Positions 43,634 to 52,461 of a stretch of DNA of 64,000 nucleotides are shown piece by piece (position 1 is the first letter of the stretch; every line of letters begins with the position of its first letter). This stretch comes from Paenibacillus sp. G2S3 (GTDB lineage Bacteria > Bacillota > Bacilli > Paenibacillales > Paenibacillaceae): the NCBI RefSeq assembly GCF_030123105.1, contig NZ_CP126095.1:4588001-4652000 (forward strand), read 5' to 3'. A program made the position numbers and the translations under genes. Below the pieces are notes generated by a model that worked only from the letters and a program-made list of their open reading frames with translations, was not told the DNA's origin and did no database searches.

Positions 43634-45199
43634 TCAAACCACTTGTTCAGGGGTATATTCGTACATATAATCTTGGTTGATGACTTGCTTCTCTTTCACT
43701 TCGGATGGAAACATTGCTTCTGCCATACGAATAGCCTTCAGCATGCCCTTCGCTTTATTCACGGTCTCTTCGTACTCTTTTTCAGGAACTGAGTCCCAAA
43801 CGATCCCTGCCCCGGCCTGCACGTACGCGCGACCTTTCCGGAAGATGATGGTACGAATGGTGATACAAGAATCCATATTTCCTGAGAACCCTAAATATCC
43901 AATCGCTCCGGCATAAGCGCCTCGAGCTTCTTTTTCCAGTTCTGCTATAATCTCCATAGCTCGTAGCTTCGGTGCCCCAGAAACCGTTCCCGCAGGCAGA
44001 CAGGAGAGGAAGGCATCAAAGAAATCTTTATCCTCACTGAGCGTACCTGACACATTCGATACCATGTGCATGACATGGGAGTATCTTTCAATCTCCATAA
44101 AGGAATCACATTTCACAGAACCAAATTTGGATACTCTCCCTAGATCATTACGGCCTAGATCAACAAGCATCAGGTGCTCCGCACGTTCTTTTTCATCCTC
44201 CAAGAGCTCTGCAGCAAACACCCGGTCCGATGCTTCACTGTCACCCCTTGGTCTTGTTCCAGCAATCGGTCGTGTTTCCACGCGATCCCCATCCACCTTT
44301 ACGAGCGCTTCCGGTGAGGTACCAACAATAATCTCCTCATCCATTTTCAAATAGTACATATAGGGGGAAGGGTTAAGGGTTCTGAGCATCCGGTATACAT
44401 GCAGTGGAGAAACTTCCGTTTCAATATGCAATCGCTGTGACAATACCACTTGAAAAATATCACCTGCGCGAATGTATTCCTTCGCCTGTTCTACATTGTT
44501 GATGTACTGCTCTTTAGTAAGATTAGAATGAATCTCACCAAGCTCAATATCCTGCGGAATGCTGCGACGATTCACATTTTCCTTAGGGCCTTCTTTTTGT
44601 AGCTCTTCGGCCATAGCCTCCAGCTTACGACTCAGGCTTTCATAATTGGATCTAATATCCGAATCTGTATCTCCATCTTTTACATGCAGGTTACCAACAA
44701 GTAGAATCTGCTGCTTCACATGGTCAAAAACAATGATCCGATCGCAAAACATAAATCTTATATCATCCATTTGGAGATCATCCACAGGATGCTGAGGTAA
44801 CTTCTCATAATATTGCAGCAGATCATATCCAAAAAATCCGATAGCCCCTCCAGTAAAAGGGGGCATCTCGTCAAGCTTAGGGCTACGGTATGAACGGAGT
44901 AACGCTTTAAGCTCCTCGATCGGCTTTCCGAACAATTGCTTCTTCTCTCCGCCTACCTCAACGTTAATTGCACCCTTTTTACCGGATATCATCAAAAAGG
45001 GATCGCTGCCGATGAACGAATACCGTGCCCATTGTTTGCCACCCTCTACACTTTCAAGTAAGAATGCGCGGTCACGTTCAGCGAAACGTTGGAATAACCG
45101 GATTGGTGTTTCCATATCAGCGAGCAGTCGCTTTACAACAGGAATCAGATTATAATCCCGCGACAGCTTTACCACCTCTTGAACACTTGGATTCGTCAT
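43634..45199 (-). CDS. trpE: Anthranilate synthase component I
   Basis: 521 residues from the ATG at 45199 (AAGGGGG upstream). The N-terminal domain includes ESVEGGKQWARYSFIG and the feedback-site LLES region. The catalytic domain has GDIFQVVLSQRL, PSPYMYYLKM, IAGTRPRGD, ERAEHLMLVDLGRNDLGRV, and FLSCLPAGTVSGAPKLRAME. It is the first gene of the trp operon and lies behind a TRAP-type leader and a terminator, so its expression falls when tryptophan is plentiful. Confidence 0.97.
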   Translation of the reverse strand: MTNPSVQEVVKLSRDYNLIPVVKRLLADMETPIRLFQRFAERDRAFLLESVEGGKQWARYSFIGSDPFLMISGKKGAINVEVGGEKKQLFGKPIEELKALLRSYRSPKLDEMPPFTGGAIGFFGYDLLQYYEKLPQHPVDDLQMDDIRFMFCDRIIVFDHVKQQILLVGNLHVKDGDTDSDIRSNYESLSRKLEAMAEELQKEGPKENVNRRSIPQDIELGEIHSNLTKEQYINNVEQAKEYIRAGDIFQVVLSQRLHIETEVSPLHVYRMLRTLNPSPYMYYLKMDEEIIVGTSPEALVKVDGDRVETRPIAGTRPRGDSEASDRVFAAELLEDEKERAEHLMLVDLGRNDLGRVSKFGSVKCDSFMEIERYSHVMHMVSNVSGTLSEDKDFFDAFLSCLPAGTVSGAPKLRAMEIIAELEKEARGAYAGAIGYLGFSGNMDSCITIRTIIFRKGRAYVQAGAGIVWDSVPEKEYEETVNKAKGMLKAIRMAEAMFPSEVKEKQVINQDYMYEYTPEQVV

Positions 45200-45240
45200 T
45201 GTTAGATGCCCCCTTAGATATATGAATGGTTCCGAAATAC

Positions 45241-45270
45241 AAAAAAACCCTCTACCGAAGTAGAGGGTTT
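45241..45270 (-). terminator. Terminator in the trp leader (attenuator)
   Basis: AAACCCTCTAC and GTAGAGGGTTT form a perfect stem around TTCG on the minus strand and run into TTTTTTTG. It lies 42 bases upstream of the trpE start codon. Confidence 0.9.
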
Positions 45271-45424
45271 GTATAAGTAAGTATATGTTTTTGAGCATCG
45301 ATCAGCATAATTATGTAGTGTTTACAGACTTATCCCTAAATAAGATACATCACTGATAAATGACTTCAGTGCATATCAAAATAAAGACTCTGCTTACACG
45401 ATACATGCTAATCTAAAAAAACTT

Positions 45425-45492
45425 CTCGCACTCTGCTCAACTATACTCATCTCAACTAAACTAAACTCTTCTATACTCGGCTAACTACACTA
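45425..45492 (-). promoter_or_regulatory. TRAP-binding triplet array in the trp leader
   Basis: On the minus strand fourteen GAG/TAG triplets occur. Eleven of them begin every five bases without exception (plus-strand positions 45431, 45436 and so on to 45481), and three more lie at 45425, 45485 and 45490. TRAP is an 11-subunit ring that binds eleven such triplets. The two right-most triplets lie in or before the likely start site and may not be transcribed. The rest of the gap up to the terminator holds weak hairpins only. Confidence 0.88.
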
Positions 45493-45518
45493 TACATGAT
45501 GACGAGGGTCATTGACAA
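45489..45518 (-). promoter_or_regulatory. Promoter of the trp operon
   Basis: TTGTCA and TATAGT are 18 bases apart on the minus strand, just after the aroH stop codon. The expected start near 45482 makes the TRAP triplets the very 5' end of the transcript. Confidence 0.65.
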
Positions 45519-45532
45519 CCCACAACTATAAT

Positions 45533-45907
45533 TTAAGACTTTCTCTCTGATAAATCCGGACGTAGCTTCTGAGCTTCATTCAGATAAACGTGGCGAATCT
45601 CACGCTGCGATTTATCCGTATTAATCTGTACCATCAACCGGATACACTTCGGTAAGCTTCCTTTAACCGGGATTTCCGTTGAACACATAAGTGGAACCAT
45701 TTCCCAGCCCTCAATCTCACGAATAGCTCTTGCAGGAAATGTAGCGTCCAGATCATTGGTCATCGTAATCCATACATTGCTTATATTCTCAGCTATAACA
45801 TCATTGCGTTCTACGATCTCCCGCAACAATATAACGGTCTCACGTAAAATCTCTGCCTCTTCGTTCTTAGTCACGGTTGTTGCTCCGCGAATCCCTCGGT
45901 TTACCAC
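45533..45907 (-). CDS. aroH: Chorismate mutase, AroH type
   Basis: 124 residues of the trimeric alpha/beta class (not the helical AroQ class). The start VNRGIRGATTVTKNEEAEIL holds the catalytic Arg7. WITMTNDLDATFPARAIREI carries the Asp/Ala segment and PLMCSTEIPVKGSLPKCIR the Cys75 and Arg90 region. It forms prephenate for tyrosine and phenylalanine. It overlaps aroB by seven bases. Confidence 0.95.
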   Translation of the reverse strand: MVNRGIRGATTVTKNEEAEILRETVILLREIVERNDVIAENISNVWITMTNDLDATFPARAIREIEGWEMVPLMCSTEIPVKGSLPKCIRLMVQINTDKSQREIRHVYLNEAQKLRPDLSERKS

Positions 45908-47004
45908 GATCTTTCCTCCTTCTTAAGCTCAGCGAGAACCTCTCGCACTAGCGACTCCTGTACATCGTTCACAATGCTTACAGAGCCTATGGAATCAGGC
46001 ACGATAAAGGTCATCTTGCCTTCTTTGAATTTCTTATCATGCATCATAGCGTCCATCAGTTCATCTTCATCATATTGGGAAGGAAGGCGTACTGGCAGTG
46101 ATAGCGCAGTCAGCATGGATACAGTATCCTCATAAATGGAAGTATCCCGCCCAAGCTTCGCAGCCAGTAGCGCTGAACCTGCCATGCCAATCGCAATCGC
46201 TTCTCCGTGTAGAAACACTCCATACCCACCAACGGCTTCAATGGCGTGTCCGATCGTGTGTCCAAGGTTCAATATTGCTCGAAGTCCATGCTCACGCTCA
46301 TCATTCGCCACAACATCTGCCTTAATTGCACAGCCACGCTCTAAAGCATAGCCTAACGCTTCAACATTCAGATCTAACAGCTCTTCAGCATGATCACGAC
46401 ACCAATATGCGAACTCTTTGTCCACGAGGAGACCGTGCTTCACCACTTCTGCCAGACCCGATGAAACTTGCCGTGCTGGAAGTGTACGTAAGGTATCTAA
46501 ATCGTAGAGTACCATTGACGGTTGATAGAAAGCCCCTATCATATTTTTGGCTAATGGATGATTGACCGCCACTTTACCACCCACACTACTATCATGAGCT
46601 AGGATCGTCGTTGGAATTTGCAGAAATCCGATCCCGCGCATATAGGTTGCTGCTACAAATCCAGCTAAATCACCAACCACACCACCACCCAAAGCTAAAA
46701 CCGCTGAATTGCGGTCTAACCCTGCCTGAATTGCGGTTGTCATGACTTCTTCATACACGGCTAATGATTTAGAGGCTTCACCTGCCGTCATAATGTGACT
46801 AACCACAGTATAGCCGTGAGATCTCAGAGCTTCTTCAAGAGCCGGCAAGTACCTTGGCGCTACTTCAGTATCACTCACTACTAACAGTGGACTACGCTCC
46901 GAAAATCCAGCTTCAGCACAATAATGGGCGATGTCCTTTAGTAATCCACTACCGATAAGAATAGGATACGAGCGGTCGCCTAAATCTACATTAATGGTAC
47001 GCAT
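45901..47004 (-). CDS. aroB: 3-dehydroquinate synthase
   Basis: 367 residues, NAD and metal dependent, second step of the shikimate pathway. GGGVVGDLAGFVAATYMRG (about 105-123) binds the nucleotide. AVNHPLAKNMIGAFYQP, the metal ligands in RAILNLGHTIGHAIE (near 245) and FLHGEAIAIGM are conserved. It begins two bases after aroC ends. Confidence 0.97.
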   Translation of the reverse strand: MRTINVDLGDRSYPILIGSGLLKDIAHYCAEAGFSERSPLLVVSDTEVAPRYLPALEEALRSHGYTVVSHIMTAGEASKSLAVYEEVMTTAIQAGLDRNSAVLALGGGVVGDLAGFVAATYMRGIGFLQIPTTILAHDSSVGGKVAVNHPLAKNMIGAFYQPSMVLYDLDTLRTLPARQVSSGLAEVVKHGLLVDKEFAYWCRDHAEELLDLNVEALGYALERGCAIKADVVANDEREHGLRAILNLGHTIGHAIEAVGGYGVFLHGEAIAIGMAGSALLAAKLGRDTSIYEDTVSMLTALSLPVRLPSQYDEDELMDAMMHDKKFKEGKMTFIVPDSIGSVSIVNDVQESLVREVLAELKKEERSW

Positions 47005-47006
47005 AA

Positions 47007-48176
47007 TTAGTAGCTCTCCAGCTGTGATAGGTAATTTTCATAGTTCGCTTTAATTTCTTCCAGTGAATCACCACCGAATTTATCAAGGAAAGCTTTTGCG
47101 ATTTCCCAAGCTACTACGCTTTCCAGAACAACACATGCCGCTGGAACTGCACAAGCGTCCGAACGTTCAACTTGCGCTGTAAATGGTTCTTTTGTGTCGA
47201 TATCTACGCTTTGAAGCGGTTTATAGAGGGTAGGGATAGGCTTCATGACACCGCGAACTACAACAGGCATTCCGTTAGTCATACCACCTTCAAAACCACC
47301 TAAGCGATTACTTGCACGGTAGTATCCTTTAGAAGCTTCATACATAATTTCATCATGGACTTGCGATCCACGCAATTTACCAGCTTCAAACCCAATGCCA
47401 ATTTCCACGCCTTTGAATGCATTAATCGACATTACCGCCCCAGCGATTGCTCCGTCAAGCTTCCGATCTGACTGTACATAACTGCCAAGTCCGATAGGAA
47501 GTCCTTCGACGATACATTCAACGATTCCACCGATGGAGTCGCCTTCTTCCTTGATCTGATCTATGTAAGCCTCCATCTTCTGTTCCGTTTCTTTATCGAC
47601 AACTCTGACAGAGGACTGTTCCGTCCGCTCAATCAACTCATCGATAGGCAGATCGTTAGCAGGCGCTTCAATTTCACCGATGCGGATGACTTGACCTGCT
47701 ACTTTCACGCCAAAAGCTGCAAGCAGTTGTCTGGCCACAGCGCCACATGCAACTCTGGCTGCTGTTTCGCGGGCACTGGAGCGCTCCAGTACGTTCCGAA
47801 GATCCGTATGGTTGTACTTCAATCCGCCATTCAGGTCTGCATGGCCAGGACGTGGCCGATTTACGCGGCGTTTTTCTTCGTCACTGCCAGGAATAGGCTC
47901 GATATTCATAATGTTCTTCCAGTGGGTCCAGTCTTTATTCTCTACTACCAAGGCTACTGGAGCACCTGTAGTATAGCCATGACGTACTCCACCTACAATT
48001 TGTGCCGTATCTTTCTCAATCTGCATGCGACGTCCACGTCCATATCCCTTTTGTCGACGCTGCAATTGAAAATTAAGCTCTTCAAAATTCAATGTCAAAT
48101 TACTTGGCAATCCCTCAATAATGGCCGTAAGCTGGGGGCCGTGCGTTTCCCCCGCTGTTAAATAGCGCAAACTCAT
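47007..48176 (-). CDS. aroC: Chorismate synthase
   Basis: 389 residues, FMN-dependent last step of the shikimate pathway (named aroF in older Bacillus maps). [14 protein letters not shown] at 8-21, [34 protein letters not shown] (about 109-127), [18 protein letters not shown] and [20 protein letters not shown] (short of full) are family signatures. It is the first gene of aroCBH and has a strong promoter upstream. Confidence 0.97.
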   Translation of the reverse strand: MSLRYLTAGETHGPQLTAIIEGLPSNLTLNFEELNFQLQRRQKGYGRGRRMQIEKDTAQIVGGVRHGYTTGAPVALVVENKDWTHWKNIMNIEPIPGSDEEKRRVNRPRPGHADLNGGLKYNHTDLRNVLERSSARETAARVACGAVARQLLAAFGVKVAGQVIRIGEIEAPANDLPIDELIERTEQSSVRVVDKETEQKMEAYIDQIKEEGDSIGGIVECIVEGLPIGLGSYVQSDRKLDGAIAGAVMSINAFKGVEIGIGFEAGKLRGSQVHDEIMYEASKGYYRASNRLGGFEGGMTNGMPVVVRGVMKPIPTLYKPLQSVDIDTKEPFTAQVERSDACAVPAACVVLESVVAWEIAKAFLDKFGGDSLEEIKANYENYLSQLESY

Positions 48177-48238
48177 GCTGCGTTCCCCCTTTTATACTTT
48201 TAAACTGTAAACCGCTAAAATCCTAATGATCTTTGCTC

Positions 48239-48267
48239 ATTATAGTATAGGCAATCCTCTTTGACAA
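48239..48267 (-). promoter_or_regulatory. SigA-type promoter of aroCBH
   Basis: TTGTCA and TATAAT lie 17 bases apart on the minus strand, with a transcript start about 55 bases upstream of aroC. Confidence 0.8.
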
Positions 48268-48319
48268 GAAAGGGATCTCCCTAAAAAGACTCTATTCGCG
48301 ACAAAATGAATTGGTTTTT

Positions 48320-48366
48320 GTGTAAAGAAAAGCGCCATTCATACTCTAAAGAGTATGAATGGCGCT
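48320..48366 (-). terminator. Rho-independent terminator after the small HTH gene
   Basis: AGCGCCATTCATACTCT and AGAGTATGAATGGCGCT are perfect 17-base inverses with two bases between them, followed by TTTCTTTAC on the minus strand. Confidence 0.85.
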
Positions 48367-48388
48367 CCTCGGCTCGGTCCGGCACTAG

Positions 48389-48550
48389 TTAGCTGCCGAT
48401 CCGCTGACTCGTTGAAGGAAATGTAGACTTACGCTCTTCCAGTTGCAGAAGGCGCTTCAATTGCATTTCTTCCACACCGAGAATTTGCCCGCACTCACGA
48501 ACGGTGATAAAGCCTCGTTTGTACGCGGCAATGACCTTGCTTTTGTCCAT
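48389..48550 (-). CDS. Small helix-turn-helix-like protein, 53 residues
   Basis: Starts MDKSKVIAAYKRGFITVREC at 48550, behind AAAGGATC. AAYKRGFITVRECGQILGV looks like a short helix-turn-helix of the kind that reads 'G-x-x-T-x-x-E-C-G-x-I-L-G'. The tail is polar. Not a full repressor by size. It lies between cheR and aroC in the same direction and is followed by a terminator. I know of no functional study. Confidence 0.6.
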   Translation of the reverse strand: MDKSKVIAAYKRGFITVRECGQILGVEEMQLKRLLQLEERKSTFPSTSQRIGS

Positions 48551-48655
48551 CGGTTTAACGATCCTTTCGCTTAGCTTACAGATTCTACTACCCAGTATCA
48601 CTGAACTATAGAGAAAGTATACGTATAAAGAACACTATGAAGGAGCAAGAAGTAT

Positions 48656-49459
48656 TTATTTTTTACGATAGAAAAAAGTTTCTGTCGATTCAAAGCCATA
48701 CTGTGCTGGCGTAAAGATTTGCTCTGTACTACCTACAAACAAATATCCACCAGGACGTAAGCTAGCCGAGAACTTATGGTAGAGCTTATTCTTCGCCTCT
48801 TCAGTAAAATAAATCATAACATTGCGACAAATGATAAGATCAAACCCCTCATCGAACTTGTCCAGCAGTAAGTTTTGTTTGCGAAAATCTATGTTTTTCT
48901 TAAGCGTATCACTAACTTTGAATAGAGGACCCTCAGGTTTAAAATAACGAGCGGCAACATCCTTAGGCACATCTTTTAAAGAACGTTCCAGATACAGACC
49001 TTGCTTTGCTTTGGATAGAGCACCATCGTCAATATCCGTAGCCAGAATACCAGTCTGTCCCAATAAATTCTTATCTGATAAAATCATTGCCAGCGTATAG
49101 GGTTCTTCTCCAGTGGAACATGCAGCGCTCCACAGTTTCAATCTGCGACCAGATTGTTGTATGTCAGGAAGAATGATATCTCGCAGCACTTCCCACCGAT
49201 TCGGATTCCGCCAGAACTCGGACACATTAATCGTCATTCGGTCTAAAAATTCATAAAATAATTCCTTGTCCTTCATCATTGCGGCAAAAAAATCGCTAAA
49301 GGTATTATATCCATTCTTCACACGAAGAGTCGTTAAACGCCGCTTCATCTGCGCTTCTTTATACTGAGACAGATCAATTCCGGTGCTTTGCTTAACATGA
49401 TAAATAAACCCGATGTAATCTGAATCTTCTGTTAATGCTGCAACATTACGATCAGACAT
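48656..49459 (-). CDS. cheR: Chemotaxis protein methyltransferase
   Basis: 267 residues. Transfers methyl groups from S-adenosylmethionine to glutamates on chemoreceptors. The N-terminal helical domain (about 1-80) precedes MTINVSEFWRNPNRW. The SAM fold has KLWSAACSTGEEPYTLAMI (about 117-135), ILATDIDDGALSKAKQG and DLIICRNVMIYF. It lies next to ndk as in B. subtilis. Confidence 0.95.
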   Translation of the reverse strand: MSDRNVAALTEDSDYIGFIYHVKQSTGIDLSQYKEAQMKRRLTTLRVKNGYNTFSDFFAAMMKDKELFYEFLDRMTINVSEFWRNPNRWEVLRDIILPDIQQSGRRLKLWSAACSTGEEPYTLAMILSDKNLLGQTGILATDIDDGALSKAKQGLYLERSLKDVPKDVAARYFKPEGPLFKVSDTLKKNIDFRKQNLLLDKFDEGFDLIICRNVMIYFTEEAKNKLYHKFSASLRPGGYLFVGSTEQIFTPAQYGFESTETFFYRKK

Positions 49460-49485
49460 GTTAATCCCTGCCTCCCACCTGGCTT

Positions 49486-49929
49486 CTACATCCAGACTGC
49501 AATCTCTTTGTTATACAGATTCAGTTCATCTGGAGTAAAGAAATTAGCAATTTCTCGTTCTGCACTTTCAGGCGAGTCTGATCCATGAATTAAATTAAGC
49601 GGTGTATGGCTGGCAAAGTCGCCTCGAATCGTGCCCGGCAAAGCTTCGCCTACCTTCGTCTTACCAATGAGCGTACGGGATAATGCTACAACATCATCAC
49701 CTTCCCATACCATTGCAAACACTGGACCCGACGTTATGAAAGAGACCAGCTCTGCAAAAAAGGCCTTGCCAGCATGCTCCGCATAATGTCTTTTAGCTTG
49801 GTCTTCACTTACTGTAATCAGCTTTGCAGCGACCAGCTTAAAGCCCTTATCTTCAAAGCGTGAGACAATACGCCCAATTAATCCACGTTGTACTCCATCA
49901 GGTTTGACCATCAGATACGTCTTTTCCAT
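49486..49929 (-). CDS. ndk: Nucleoside diphosphate kinase
   Basis: 147 residues from [19 protein letters not shown]. The catalytic His is in [20 protein letters not shown] (short form NLIHGSDS, near 115-122). Balances nucleoside triphosphates. The start at 49929 follows GGAGAG. Confidence 0.96.
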   Translation of the reverse strand: MEKTYLMVKPDGVQRGLIGRIVSRFEDKGFKLVAAKLITVSEDQAKRHYAEHAGKAFFAELVSFITSGPVFAMVWEGDDVVALSRTLIGKTKVGEALPGTIRGDFASHTPLNLIHGSDSPESAEREIANFFTPDELNLYNKEIAVWM

Positions 49930-50028
49930 AGAGGCACTCTCCAATTTCCCATTAGTTGGGTTGTTTTGACGCTATCTTAACAGAATCCGCGCTTTCTGGA
50001 AACGTTTAATTTCATAATCACCAAAACA

Positions 50029-50997
50029 CTAATAAGCTCTACCTGTTACAAAAAAGGCAATATCACGCAGATTACGTTTAGTTTTGTTGTTAGGCAACTG
50101 ATCTAGTGCTGCAAGTGCCTTCGCGATATAACGCGAAGCTAGCTCCTCTGAACGGGCAATTCCGTCTCCAGAAAGAATAAGATCAATAGCACGCCCTACT
50201 GTGCTGTGACCTTCGCGAATAGACTTCAACTCCTCAAGGAGTGGAGCACGCAACCTTTCATCTTCCAAGCTATAAATGACAGGAAGGGTAATGTTCCCTT
50301 GCCGCATATCACTGCCCGGAGGTTTACCGATTTGCTTCTCGGTGCCTGAGAGGTCAAGTAAATCATCACGAATCTGGAAGGCCATGCCTACATTATATCC
50401 ATAATTATAAAGTAGACGAGCCACCTCTGGTTCAGCATCAGCAGCAAGTGCGCCTAATTGGCAACTGACTGCAATCAACAGCGCTGTTTTGCGGCGGATC
50501 CGCCGTAGGTAATGACGCACACTCTGCTCACTGTTAAAGAAGTCACGAATCTGCTCCATCTCACCGATCGACATTTCAATCATGGCCTTGGACAAAATCT
50601 GATGAATTCGCGGATTCTTCAGCTCCGTCGTCATCACCAGCGCTTTCGCATATATGTAGTCACCGGTGTACATGGCAATCTTATCGCCCCATTTGGCCTT
50701 AACAGTGGGTTCCCCTCGGCGCAGTTCTGCATCATCGATGACATCATCGTGAACTAGTGAAGCGCTATGAATCAGTTCTAACGGTATCGCTACACGCTTC
50801 AGCTTCTCTAGATCATACTTACCAAATTTCCCACCCATCAAAACAAATACGGGACGCAATCTTTTACCGCCAGCTTTTAACAAATGCAGGGAAGTCTCTG
50901 TTAGTAGGTCGTCATCACCCTGTACGCTACGATACAACTCTTTTTCAATCTGATCCATGTCTCTGTTCAGTAATCCGAATATTTGCAGTCGTTTCAT
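50029..50997 (-). CDS. hepT: Heptaprenyl diphosphate synthase component II
   Basis: 322 residues, catalytic subunit that makes the C35 side chain of menaquinone-7. First aspartate-rich motif LVHDDVIDDAELRRG (DDxxD, about 83-97), second FQIRDDLLDLSG (about 209-220). KRLRPVFVLMGGKFG binds diphosphate. The ATG at 50997 overlaps mqnA by four bases. It works with the HepS subunit encoded at the other end of this cluster. Confidence 0.95.
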   Translation of the reverse strand: MKRLQIFGLLNRDMDQIEKELYRSVQGDDDLLTETSLHLLKAGGKRLRPVFVLMGGKFGKYDLEKLKRVAIPLELIHSASLVHDDVIDDAELRRGEPTVKAKWGDKIAMYTGDYIYAKALVMTTELKNPRIHQILSKAMIEMSIGEMEQIRDFFNSEQSVRHYLRRIRRKTALLIAVSCQLGALAADAEPEVARLLYNYGYNVGMAFQIRDDLLDLSGTEKQIGKPPGSDMRQGNITLPVIYSLEDERLRAPLLEELKSIREGHSTVGRAIDLILSGDGIARSEELASRYIAKALAALDQLPNNKTKRNLRDIAFFVTGRAY

Positions 50998-51854
50998 TCC
51001 TTCACCCGTGTCAACAGTTTGTGACTCCAAATCTCCATCTTCACTGCCTGCGGCAGCAGGCCCATCTCATAGGCATAGCGGAAATAGAGGTTCAGACCTT
51101 TCTGCTGCCTTTCTCCAAAATCATAGCATAAATTGCGAAAGTACCCTTCCCAATAAGACTTCGTTCCTCCAATTGTCGTACAGGCTGCAAGTACTATAGG
51201 GTCTAGATCATTTAATCCCCGCAGTTTACTCTCAGCAAAAGCTTCTGCAATCTCCGCAATGGCTTCCGGTTTGTCATTCGCAGCCTTTCGATTCACTGCC
51301 CAGACCGCAAAGGTCATCCCTAAGCCCGTCCATTCTTTCCAAAGCTCCGCCAGATCCGTAACGATATAGCCTTGATCCTGCCAAGAGGCTTTAATTGCAT
51401 GATCACCAATGAGTAAGCACGCATCTGCTTGATGCATCATGGCATCCAAATCAGGATTAGCGCTAATATATTCTGGTTTATTGCCAAAAGCTTTTTCCAT
51501 TAAAATTTTCAGTAAGTTTACCGATGTTGCAGAAGTATTCGTAACAGCAATCGTACCTGTACCTATCTGTGCAAGCGGCACCCGAGAAAAAAGAAATATT
51601 GACCTCACAGGACCGTCCGCACTTACCGATAAATCAGGTAACAGTAATAACTTATCACTGGCTTCAGCATACGCAAAAGAGGATAATGCACCTACATGAA
51701 TCGTTCCGCGACTCATCCCCTGATTAAGAATGGCAGGTACTTCACTCACCATCTCTGCAGGATATTTCAGTGCAGAGGGATGAAAATTGTGAAATACCGG
51801 CCATGAGTTGGTATAGCTGATTTTGCCGATGATGGTGTGGCTGTTATTTTCCAT
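50994..51854 (-). CDS. mqnA: Chorismate dehydratase MqnA (futalosine pathway)
   Basis: 286 residues of the periplasmic-binding-like MqnA/MqnD fold. GKISYTNSWPVFHNF (about 8-22), VSEVPAILNQGMSRGTIHVG (near 38-57), SSFAYA, LLPDLSVSADGPVRSIFLFS and NTSATSVNLLKIL match MqnA. MqnA makes 3-enolpyruvylbenzoate from chorismate, the entry to the alternative menaquinone route. B. subtilis uses the MenFDHCEB route instead. The start at 51854 follows GATTGAAAGG. Confidence 0.92.
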   Translation of the reverse strand: MENNSHTIIGKISYTNSWPVFHNFHPSALKYPAEMVSEVPAILNQGMSRGTIHVGALSSFAYAEASDKLLLLPDLSVSADGPVRSIFLFSRVPLAQIGTGTIAVTNTSATSVNLLKILMEKAFGNKPEYISANPDLDAMMHQADACLLIGDHAIKASWQDQGYIVTDLAELWKEWTGLGMTFAVWAVNRKAANDKPEAIAEIAEAFAESKLRGLNDLDPIVLAACTTIGGTKSYWEGYFRNLCYDFGERQQKGLNLYFRYAYEMGLLPQAVKMEIWSHKLLTRVKE

Positions 51855-51858
51855 CCTT

Positions 51859-52461
51859 TCAATCCCCCCATCTGCGAAATAATTGATGTTCAATATTAAA
51901 GCTGTCAAGTACTTTACCCACCATGAAATTAATCAGATCATCCATACTTTGCGGTCCAAAGTAAAAAGCCGGCATTGCCGGAATGATCCGAACCCCCAGA
52001 CGGGACAGCTTCAACATATTCTCTAGATGAATAGCATGCAGAGGTGTCTCACGAGGAACAAGGACCAGTGGACGGCCTTCCTTAAGCATAACATCAGCAG
52101 CACGAGTCATCAGATTGTCGGAGGTTCCATTAGCAACCGCTGACAATGTTCCCATGGAACAAGGCATAATAATCATCCCTTCCACACGAAACGAACCACT
52201 TGCAATAGATGCGCCGATATCAGCGACAGGATGATAAATTAGAGAACCGGGATAGCCCTTGAACTTTTCGTTCAAAAAGCCTTCCCGGTCTGATGCGATA
52301 TAACCTAGTTCTTCTTTAAAAACGCGCCAGCCCGCATTACTGACTACCAAATGAACGGAGTAGCCCAGCGATAGCAACGTTTCAATCAGACGAATACCAT
52401 AAATAGCACCGCTTGCCCCTGTAATTCCAACCACGAAGTTTTTCGGTTTAGTAAGCGTCAT
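51859..52461 (-). CDS. ubiX: Flavin prenyltransferase, UbiX family
   Basis: 200 residues. FVVGITGASGAIYGIRLIETL (trimmed, 9-28) binds FMN, MIIMPCSMGTLSAVANGTSDNL and PLVLVPRETPLHAIHLENML are the usual signatures. It makes prenylated FMN, the cofactor of UbiD-type decarboxylases. In the futalosine route a UbiD-like decarboxylase acts on the naphthoate, so its place here fits. It starts on the last base of the ubiA gene. Confidence 0.93.
   Translation of the reverse strand: MTLTKPKNFVVGITGASGAIYGIRLIETLLSLGYSVHLVVSNAGWRVFKEELGYIASDREGFLNEKFKGYPGSLIYHPVADIGASIASGSFRVEGMIIMPCSMGTLSAVANGTSDNLMTRAADVMLKEGRPLVLVPRETPLHAIHLENMLKLSRLGVRIIPAMPAFYFGPQSMDDLINFMVGKVLDSFNIEHQLFRRWGD

Noticed and set aside
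45200..45530. T-box or leader-peptide attenuation for trp
   Set aside because: No T-box sequence and no short tryptophan-rich reading frame. The regular GAG/UAG array and the presence of mtrB point to TRAP.
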